This document shows positions 7,938 to 12,774 of a stretch of 12,774 nucleotides of DNA, piece after piece. How positions within the stretch are numbered: position 1 is the stretch's first letter; every line of letters starts with the position of its first letter. The DNA comes from Coemansia sp. RSA 922 (lineage: Eukaryota > Kickxellomycota > Kickxellomycetes > Kickxellales > Kickxellaceae): contig JANBQS010000739.1 in assembly GCA_027577415.1 (NCBI GenBank), positions 1-12,774 on the forward strand, given 5' to 3'. The notes under the pieces were generated by a model. That model made no database searches. It saw only the letters and a list, made by a program, of their open reading frames with translations, and had not been told where the DNA came from. The translations under genes and the position numbers were made by a program.

Positions 7938-7949
7938 CAAGTGCTTCTA
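7938..7949 (-). promoter_or_regulatory. 12-bp leader element shared by both family A genes
   Basis: CAAGTGCTTCTA on the plus strand (TAGAAGCACTTG on the coding strand), 43 bp upstream of the ATG of copy 1. The identical 12-mer lies 40 bp upstream of copy 2, within an otherwise poorly conserved leader. It may act in the 5' UTR or at the transcription start. Confidence 0.4.
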
Positions 7950-8012
7950 GAGAAGAAGTGTGTATATGTGTATGTTGTAATGGTTTGTTCTTACACGGAG
8001 CCAGATAGGTCG

Positions 8013-8020
8013 TATTTATA
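8013..8020 (-). promoter_or_regulatory. TATA box of family A copy 1
   Basis: TATAAATA on the minus strand, 125 bp upstream of the ATG. The paralogue has the same octamer, and TATAAATAC is shared including the next base. Confidence 0.6.
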
Positions 8021-8198
8021 TAAGCTTAGCGACTGAGTGCATGCGCATACATACAAGTTTTGTTACAAGGTGTGCCAGTGGTAGCTATTGATTTAACAGT
8101 GTTCAACCCGCTGCTTCGCCGCGTAGGACGGAGCATGAGATGTCAATCGACCAGTTGAATGACTTGTGGTAGGCGTAATTACACTTAGTAATACGTTT

Positions 8199-8291
8199 GC
8201 TTTTGCTCTTTTGCCATTTGTGCTTTAAAACTTTATTTGCGCCTTATATAAAGAAGTGGAGGCAAACATTCGATGGCGCAAGAGCAAAGGC
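8199..8291. repeat. imperfect inverted repeat around a TATATAA core
   Basis: The arms are 8199-8217 and 8273-8291, 19 nt each with 16 complementary positions, and two of the three others are G-T wobbles. The 55-nt loop contains TTATATAA. It could be a cruciform or hairpin, a paired activator site, or chance. Confidence 0.45.
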
Positions 8292-8365
8292 TAAAAAGGC
8301 GTCATGGTGCCCATTCTCTCAAAGCTCTTTTAAAGTTTTTTTTGCCCTTCTTTTTTTCAGCTGCT

Positions 8366-8401
8366 AAAAGACATTGCACAATTGTGCTTTGTAGGTCTTT
8401 T
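8366..8401. repeat. nested dyad: AAAAGAC ... GCACAATTGTGC ... GTCTTTT
   Basis: A perfect 12-bp palindrome (8376-8387) is flanked by outer inverted arms AAAAGAC (8366-8372) and GTCTTTT (8395-8401). It lies about 40 bp upstream of the TATA-like element of the PdxS-like gene, a position suited to a dimeric activator or repressor. Confidence 0.4.
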
Positions 8402-8438
8402 AAGAAAGCACATGCGTTGGATAAAGAAGGACTGAAGA

Positions 8439-8446
8439 CATAAAAA
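8439..8446 (+). promoter_or_regulatory. TATA-like element of the PdxS-like gene
   Basis: CATAAAAA, 118 bp upstream of the ATG, the same spacing as the TATA boxes of the neighbouring small genes. The first base departs from consensus. Confidence 0.45.
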
Positions 8447-8556
8447 CCCCCTTCATCTTAGAATAGCGTGTCTGGTTCTTTCTATCTCTTCAATTTTCTG
8501 AAATTTATTTGTATTGACACACTTTACATTTTTGCATTATCATACTACTCGCCATT

Positions 8557-9513
8557 ATGCCAACAAAGGCCGAAATAGCAAGAGATGCCAGGATTGCGGA
8601 GAGGAAGAAGGAGGCTGAGAAAAAGGATAAGGAGCTCAAAGAAAAGACAGAGAAACTCAGGAAACGGCTTGAGGGCGAGGCCAGTCTGCTACTAACCAAG
8701 CCAGCGCGAGTAAACATGCTAAACTATGGAGTGATAGTGGAGGTAGTTAATGTAGTTCAAGCAAAGTTGGCTCAAGATGCCGGATTCACTGCCATCTGCC
8801 CCTTTGACAATCCGGTCCCCTTAAGCTCGAATAAAAACAGAAATCCGCTCACAAGCGACCCGAGGGTGATGCGAGACATGATGAATTCAGTGGTAATCCC
8901 AGTGATGGCTAAAGTGCGAATTGGACATATTGTCGAGGCCCTAATGGCCGAGAAGCTGGGCGCAAACATTATAGATGAAAGTGACTATGTTGGACAAGAC
9001 AATGCCACATATATGGAAAAGAAGAAGTTTAAAGTGCCGTTTATGTGCACTGTAGTCAAGTTGGAAGACTGCTTGCTGCGTATAGAGGAAGGGGCAACGA
9101 TGCTGCGTACGAAGGAGGTGATGGGCCAAAACTTTTCAAACACTCTTTCAACGATCAGAGCTATTTTTGCAGAACTGAAGAAATTGAAGGAGGCAACAAA
9201 TAAGGATACTCTCAAAGCAGAGCTAGTAAACAAATTCCAAAACAAACAAGTCATGGAGCCTATACTCGATAAAGCAATTGCAGACCAGAAGCTACCGGTG
9301 CCATTTTTTGGATGTGGGTGGGTTTGCACGCCAAATGATGTTGCTATGCTTAGAAAGTTGGGGTGTGGTGCAATTATCAGCAACATTGCATTTAGAGCTG
9401 ACAATCCGCGCAGGCGACTCAAGGCATTGGTGCAGGCATCAAAAGATTACAATAAGGCTGACAAAATGGTGGAGTGGTCGATTGGAACCAGTGAACGTCC
9501 TCCTGCTGCATAA
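8557..9513 (+). CDS. divergent PdxS/SNZ (PDX1)-family protein, likely pseudoenzyme, with N-terminal coiled coil
   Basis: PdxS makes pyridoxal 5'-phosphate from ribose 5-phosphate, glyceraldehyde 3-phosphate and ammonia supplied by PdxT. This 318-aa product aligns by eye with the whole barrel: GVIVEVVNVVQAKLAQDAG (58-76), IPVMAKVRIGHIVEA (114-128), IIDES (138-142), EGATMLRTK (178-186), FGCGWVCTPNDVAML (251-265) and a C-terminal ADNP (281-284). The Schiff-base lysines K119 and K186 (Bacillus K81 and K149) are present. Several key sites are altered: catalytic Asp24 is Glu62, the phosphate loop GEPGTGN is EVMGQNFSN, the AGG turn is GCGW, and VGSGIF is ISNIAF. Residues 1-45 form an Ala/Lys/Glu-rich heptad coiled coil in place of the helix that contacts PdxT, and the C-terminal tail is shortened. 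A non-catalytic partner of a true PdxS, comparable to plant PDX1.2, is the best guess. The ATG follows a TATA-like box and CT leader. Confidence 0.88.
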   Translation: MPTKAEIARDARIAERKKEAEKKDKELKEKTEKLRKRLEGEASLLLTKPARVNMLNYGVIVEVVNVVQAKLAQDAGFTAICPFDNPVPLSSNKNRNPLTSDPRVMRDMMNSVVIPVMAKVRIGHIVEALMAEKLGANIIDESDYVGQDNATYMEKKKFKVPFMCTVVKLEDCLLRIEEGATMLRTKEVMGQNFSNTLSTIRAIFAELKKLKEATNKDTLKAELVNKFQNKQVMEPILDKAIADQKLPVPFFGCGWVCTPNDVAMLRKLGCGAIISNIAFRADNPRRRLKALVQASKDYNKADKMVEWSIGTSERPPAA

Positions 9514-9756
9514 GTTTGATGTTTTCTTTAGTATGCTTTATTATGTTTATTCCATGTGTCAATATATACTCTCTACACTTTTGCCAATGTGGAATGTCAC
9601 CTTTAGGCTGCATTCAAAACATGGACCCTGGCGCAGCTGCTCTTATCATATCGTCATACCTCACTAATTCTAGTTTGTATATTCAATGTCTAAAGGCTTA
9701 AAAAATGTCTACGAAGCATATTATAAACTAGTATTTGTGGTGAGATTAGACAGGCT
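9514..9756. other. convergent 3' spacer, PdxS-like / family A copy 2
   Basis: 243 bp between two stop codons on opposite strands. It is A/T-rich and holds the 3' UTRs of both genes. No canonical AATAAA is seen for either gene and no ORF is supported. Confidence 0.4.
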
Positions 9757-10029
9757 CTAGTAGTAGATGCCAGGGCCAATGCCGTAGCCAATACCAGCAC
9801 CAACGCTAGCACCAACAACTGATCCAAGGCCAACACCGTAACCGACACCAGTGCCAACGCCAAAGCCGCCATAAAGGGGGCAGCCACAGCTCCACGTGCT
9901 ATATCCGCTCCAGCGCTTGGCCAAGCTTTGGTTGGCATGAGCATGTTCAGGCTGAGGCTCGGTTTTGGCAGTAGGATCTGCAGCAACGAGAGCAGCAAGA
10001 ACAGTAGCGGCAGAAACAAAAAAGTGCAT
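9757..10029 (-). CDS. secreted Gly/Tyr-rich pro-peptide, family A copy 2
   Basis: This 90-aa precursor is paralogous to 7638-7895. Residues 1-17 (MHFFVSAATVLAALVAA) are a signal peptide. Residues 18-39 are a propeptide containing EPQPEHAHAN and ending in AKR. The predicted 51-residue mature chain starts at Trp40 and carries WSGYSTWSCGCPLYGGFG with the same C-G-C pair. A longer Gly/Val/Ala repeat region follows and ends in GIYY. Compared with copy 1, the repeat tail has fewer Tyr and more Val/Ser. Across the core, 42 of 44 bases match copy 1 (7741-7784 with 9878-9921), while the repeats have diverged in length. The frame extends 14 codons upstream without an ATG, so 10029 is the start. The TATA box and leader 12-mer are shared with copy 1. 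Confidence 0.82.
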   Translation of the reverse strand: MHFFVSAATVLAALVAADPTAKTEPQPEHAHANQSLAKRWSGYSTWSCGCPLYGGFGVGTGVGYGVGLGSVVGASVGAGIGYGIGPGIYY

Positions 10030-10068
10030 TTTGATAATTGGCGTATCGAGTGTCGCAAGATGTATGAA

Positions 10069-10080
10069 CAAGTGCTTCTA
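10069..10080 (-). promoter_or_regulatory. 12-bp leader element, family A copy 2
   Basis: Identical CAAGTGCTTCTA (plus strand), 40 bp upstream of the ATG, matching 7938-7949 in copy 1. Confidence 0.4.
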
Positions 10081-10137
10081 AAAAGGTATGTATGTGAGTG
10101 TGTAAAGTATTATAATTTGCCGAAGATGAACGGGCTG

Positions 10138-10145
10138 TATTTATA
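10138..10145 (-). promoter_or_regulatory. TATA box of family A copy 2
   Basis: TATAAATA on the minus strand, 116 bp upstream of the ATG, followed by C as in copy 1. Confidence 0.6.
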
Positions 10146-10708
10146 CAAACGCCACATCTGAAAACTTGTGCTTTTTTACTTGTATTGGACAATGACAGTT
10201 ACTTACTGAACAGCGTCACATCTATCACTTTGACGGCTTTGATTGAGCAAAGAGATACAGCAGCAACTGTCGTGTTGGATCATTAGGTAAACATTTAAAA
10301 AAAACTACATGACATCAATCTGTTTGTCGGTGCCTACAGTAGTATTGATAATGGCCGTGTTGTGCTCGATAGATAATGAGGAGAGGCTGATTAAATATAT
10401 CTATTTGCTTTGAGATTTAGGCTTAACAGAATGTAAATAAAAATTAAAGGCTACATGTCAAGTTGTGCTGCAGAGAATGTCAACTTTTTGTCCAACGCTA
10501 ATGGGTAAAATCCAAGTGGGTGTTTTTTAGATATTCATGCAATGATTTCTTCGTGTTATCGATAAATGTGTAATATGAATGTAGCTGGTTGTTAGCATAT
10601 ATTATTGATCAAGACATAGTGTCGTGTATCTGTATTTTAGATAAGCAGACTAGATTGTCAAATAATAAGGACATCTAATATCCAACCCAACGAATTGCGT
10701 GCGCACAT
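10146..10708. other. intergenic 563 bp, no gene seen
   Basis: A/T-rich DNA upstream of family A copy 2 and downstream of the first family B gene. I looked for a further peptide copy (Kex2 junction, N-rich tail, C-G-C core) on both strands and found none. No tRNA-like fold and no obvious dyad is evident. Confidence 0.35.
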
Positions 10709-11083
10709 TTAGGCAATCACATTAGCATTGGTAAACGCATGGACGTTGTCACAGGCGGCATCGGCGTGCACATTGTTAGCGTAGAGTGTGTTCTCATTAT
10801 AGTTGGCGCAGCTAGAGCAGCGGTCAAAGCCATTGGTGAACGATGACACAAATGGGTAGCCATAGCCCCCATATCCATAACCTCCATATCCACCGTAGCC
10901 ACCACATCCACATCCACCATAGCCGCCGCATCCACAGCGCTTGGTCAGAGCTGCGCGAGAGTCAATCGGAGCATCCCTGGATTCGAGGCGAGTATCAGCG
11001 GGCTGGTGCGGGAGGGCAGCGGCAGTGACGGCAGATGCGTAGATGGCAGCCAAGACAAAGGTGGAGATGGTGTGGGCAATCAT
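10709..11083 (-). CDS. secreted Cys/Gly/Tyr-rich pro-peptide, family B copy 1
   Basis: This 124-aa precursor is of unknown family. Residues 1-22 form a signal peptide with an Ala-rich cleavage region. Residues 23-49 are a propeptide with Arg/Asp pairs ending in LTKR, a Kex2-type site. The predicted mature chain (50-124, 75 aa) begins CGCGGYGGCGCGG, continues with GGY repeats to about 76, and ends with an Asn/Ala-rich tail, NYNENTLYANNV then DNVHAFTNANVIA. There are seven Cys in the mature part (50, 52, 58, 60, 89, 92, 111). Over the last 33 codons and the stop, 86 of 102 bases match the copy at 11817. That copy has no Cys in its mature chain, so the Cys set was gained here or lost there. An odd Cys count would allow intermolecular disulfides. 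The start is the first ATG, with a TATA box 125 bp upstream. Confidence 0.82.
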   Translation of the reverse strand: MIAHTISTFVLAAIYASAVTAAALPHQPADTRLESRDAPIDSRAALTKRCGCGGYGGCGCGGYGGYGGYGYGGYGYPFVSSFTNGFDRCSSCANYNENTLYANNVHADAACDNVHAFTNANVIA

Positions 11084-11200
11084 TTTAAAGTCTTTTTTAG
11101 TTGGTTGGCTAAAATAAGCGAGTAGTAGTGGTAGGTGTTGCTGGGGTGCAGTATTGTGTTGTGGCGATATGAGATTATTTTGGCATGGCGAAGGTTGTCC

Positions 11201-11208
11201 CTTTTATA
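11201..11208 (-). promoter_or_regulatory. TATA box of family B copy 1
   Basis: TATAAAAG on the minus strand, 125 bp upstream of the ATG. A CTCGAG hexamer lies about 30 bp further upstream (11236-11241). Confidence 0.6.
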
Positions 11209-11816
11209 CCAAGGAGAGTGTTGCTCTTTTCATTGCTCGAGTCTTGTGAGGTGTATGTTGCATCTCGCATATCGCACAAAACATGTGTGTTCCGATATCA
11301 ACAAATATCGCTAGTTGCATCTGCTGGATTGGATTAAGATTGATCTATTTAGCAAAGAGAGTTGCTCCAGAGTTACAACACTTGGCACGATCTGATGAAT
11401 GTCAGTCAGTGCTATTTAGCCTTATCCTACGCTTTGGCCGATATAGAGTTTACAATATTAGATTGTAGGGAAATTAAACTAAATTGCGCTTAACAAGCCT
11501 ATATTAAATGGGAAACACTGTTTTTGGATATAATTGAAGTGGTTGATAACAAAGTTTATTGTCGATATTTTATAACATTCTATCAACTCTCAAAGTGTGA
11601 TTGGTCTACATCTATTCTGTAAATATACTTTCAAATATTCTGAAATTTGCCTCAGACATGAGGTTTATCGGGCTGGTCGGTTTATGCTACGGATTACACG
11701 TGTTATAATTCCAAATGGTCGCCATTATATTTTTGCAAAAAGTACTGTAGATCAATCAAGTGTATTGTGTCCTAACGTCTACGATTGCTTGCCAAATGGC
11801 TATAAAGACAATATAG
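11209..11816. other. intergenic 608 bp, no gene seen
   Basis: A/T-rich spacer between the two family B genes. Open frames on either strand are short and low-complexity. No degenerate third copy of the peptide genes, no transposon end and no RNA gene was recognised. Confidence 0.35.
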
Positions 11817-12134
11817 TTAGGCAATCACATTGGCATTGGTGAACGCGTGGACGTTGTCGCTGGCAGCATTGGCGTTGACATTATTGGCATAGAGCGTGTT
11901 CTCGTTAAAGTTGGCGCGGTTCAAGTTGCGATTAACGTCGTTGGTGACTGACACGACATTTGGGAAACCAAATCTGCCATAGGCACCGTATCCGCCATAG
12001 GCACCATATCCGCCCCAGCGCTTGACAAAGACGCCGCTAGCATGCACGTGAGGCTGAGGATGCGCGTTGGTGGTGGTGGTGGCCAGTAGAGTAAAAGCGA
12101 GCAGCGAAACAATGGAGATGGTGTTGGCAAACAT
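11817..12134 (-). CDS. secreted Gly/Tyr- and Asn-rich pro-peptide, family B copy 2
   Basis: This 105-aa precursor has a signal peptide at 1-24 (hydrophobic core LLAFTLLATT) and a His/Pro-rich propeptide (HPQPHVHASG) ending in VKR at 39. The predicted 66-residue mature chain begins with Trp40. It has WGGYGAYGGYGAYGRFGF, then a region with Asn at nearly regular spacing (NDVNRNLNRANFNENTLY), then the same NANVIA ending as its paralogue. There is no Cys in the mature chain. The N-terminal core resembles family A (KRW-x-GYG), while the tail matches family B, so it links the two families. The open frame runs 42 codons further upstream but has no ATG, making 12134 the start. A (ACC)n run encodes the Thr stretch before the signal cleavage site. 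The TATA box is 117 bp upstream. Confidence 0.82.
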   Translation of the reverse strand: MFANTISIVSLLAFTLLATTTTNAHPQPHVHASGVFVKRWGGYGAYGGYGAYGRFGFPNVVSVTNDVNRNLNRANFNENTLYANNVNANAASDNVHAFTNANVIA

Positions 12135-12243
12135 TGTGGATTGAACTGTGGGTGTTGTTGTGTATGTATTCTGTCGAGCAGCGCTGTGCAGTGTGTGCTG
12201 ACAAAAAAAGATATTGGGAAAGAGCTGCTGGCAAACACTGGTG

Positions 12244-12251
12244 CTTTTATA
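12244..12251 (-). promoter_or_regulatory. TATA box of family B copy 2
   Basis: TATAAAAG on the minus strand, 117 bp upstream of the ATG. Confidence 0.6.
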
Positions 12252-12265
12252 CTCAAGCACTTGAG
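12252..12265. promoter_or_regulatory. inverted repeat abutting the TATA box of family B copy 2
   Basis: CTCAAG-CA-CTTGAG, a perfect 6-bp dyad with a 2-bp centre, directly adjacent to the TATA box on its upstream side. It is placed like an operator or activator site. No second copy with the same spacing was found at the other promoters. Confidence 0.35.
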
Positions 12266-12591
12266 CAACATGTTTTCAATATGCCAGCATATGTCGCCTT
12301 TGTCAAGATGTTAAATCTTCGGCAATAACAGCAATGATCGATATCTACGATTTAAACACTGACCAATTCCAAGCCATGCTCTGTTGAAACCCTGTTCTGT
12401 GAATACTTCAGTCGTTGCCGGAATCGAATCAAAACTGGTAGCCATTTCGCGTCTGTCCGATTACTTGCACGCGATCCCGATGTCTCTCAATGAGATCATC
12501 CTAATCCCCACTTTGTCGCTGAATCTTCTCTTTTCTTTCACGCTTTGTGCTTGTCAATTTCTCTCTAGCTTTATTTTTTTTTCAACTTTAA
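12266..12591. promoter_or_regulatory. divergent promoter, family B copy 2 / FKBP3
   Basis: The left part is upstream DNA of the peptide gene. The right part (about 12510-12590) is a pyrimidine-rich leader before the FKBP3 ATG, like that of PMT4, with no TATA box at the usual 116-125 bp. An ATG at 12480 opens a 41-codon frame that ends with TGA at 12603-12605, overlapping the FKBP3 start out of frame. Confidence 0.45.
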
Positions 12592-12774
12592 ATGTCGTCG
12601 TCTGAAATTACACCCAAATGGACTGCAGAGGAGCTTGCCGGTGAGGGCGTCAGCAAAAAGGACCTTGTATCGTATTTACACGAGAGTGGCAGCAACGCTT
12701 TCCTCCTTGCACACAAGCTTAACGGCAAACTGGCCAGCGTGGTTAAAACCGCCAAAAAGCCTGCACTGATTGCT
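12592..12774 (+). CDS. FKBP3: FKBP25 (FKBP3)-type prolyl isomerase, N-terminal part
   Basis: The 61 visible codons match the basic tilted helix bundle domain that opens human FKBP25. Shared features are a Trp then acidic pair (WTAEELAGEG, 10-19), KKDLVSYLHESGSNAFLLAHK (22-42) against [21 protein letters not shown] in human, and LASVVKTAKKPALIA (47-61). In FKBP25 this domain binds nucleic acid and proteins, and a C-terminal FKBP domain catalyses prolyl isomerisation and binds rapamycin. The C-terminal half lies beyond the window, so its presence is inferred. The ATG at 12592 is chosen because it gives the correct domain start and there is no alternative in frame. The protein is nuclear in animals; the same location here is inference. 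Confidence 0.85.
   Translation, partial: MSSSEITPKWTAEELAGEGVSKKDLVSYLHESGSNAFLLAHKLNGKLASVVKTAKKPALIA

Larger units (their letters stand above)
8021..8556. promoter_or_regulatory. shared upstream region, family A copy 1 / PdxS-like gene
   Basis: This spacer divides a minus-strand peptide gene from the plus-strand PdxS-like gene. It holds a TATA-like CATAAAAA (8439-8446), a 16/19 inverted repeat (8199-8217 with 8273-8291) around TTATATAA, and a second dyad centred on the palindrome GCACAATTGTGC (8376-8387). T-rich runs (8332-8358) and a CT-rich leader (8470-8495) follow. No coding sequence is supported here. Confidence 0.45.

Noticed and set aside
8040..8130. tRNA-like T arm (CAGTG-TTCAACC-CGCTG) at about 8097-8113
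   Set aside because: The 5-bp stem and loop fit a T arm, but there is no matching acceptor stem and no room for an anticodon arm after the D-arm-like GTGGTAGC.
10030..11816. Additional degenerate peptide copies in the spacers
   Set aside because: No Kex2 junction, C-G-C core or NANVIA-like tail was found on either strand outside the four genes.
11822..12260. Longer starts of the peptide genes (e.g. 12260, 10071, 7940)
   Set aside because: The extensions begin at non-ATG codons (those at 10071 and 7940 are TTG), lie between the TATA box and the first ATG or reach past it, and would bury the signal peptides.

Overview
This window reads as the nuclear genome of a fungus with compact, intron-poor chromatin. 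The evidence is a yeast-type PMT4 mannosyltransferase, a mitochondrial uL2 with a presequence, a PRPF4-type splicing factor, and short secreted precursors with Kex2-type Lys-Arg sites. Several long genes run uninterrupted through their whole visible length. The FKBP25-type protein at the right edge and the low intron density make me lean towards a non-Dikarya lineage, possibly Kickxellomycotina. That placement is an inference; no rRNA or marker gene is present to confirm it.

Left part (1-6280) is a dense housekeeping block. PRPF4 (minus, truncated by the left edge) is divergent from mitochondrial uL2 (plus). PMT4 (plus) follows, and it converges with only 39 bp of spacer on a six-TM membrane protein (minus) that resembles the AIG1/FAR-17a/rolling-stone group.

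Right part (6281-12591) is looser and looks more AT-rich. It holds a 104-aa orphan protein (minus) and four small secreted precursors, all on the minus strand. Each precursor has a signal peptide, a short propeptide ending in Lys-Arg, and a Gly/Tyr-rich mature chain. They form two families: A (7638-7895 and 9757-10029) and B (10709-11083 and 11817-12134). DNA shared around the Kex2 junction across families suggests a common origin. Between the two family-A genes, on the opposite strand, lies a divergent PdxS/SNZ (PDX1)-family gene. Its two catalytic lysines are kept, but the catalytic Asp is Glu, both phosphate-binding loops are changed, and a charged coiled coil has been added at the N terminus. 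It looks like a pseudoenzyme or regulatory subunit. The window ends in the first 61 codons of an FKBP25 (FKBP3)-type prolyl isomerase, within its basic tilted helix bundle domain.

Promoters fall into two classes. Genes of the right-hand block have a TATA-like box 116-125 bp upstream of the ATG. PMT4 and FKBP3 have long pyrimidine tracts with no evident TATA box and carry upstream ORFs that touch or overlap the main start. I saw no tRNA, rRNA, CRISPR array, transposon or viral sequence. The best candidate for an undescribed system is the secreted-peptide cluster with its embedded PdxS-like gene.
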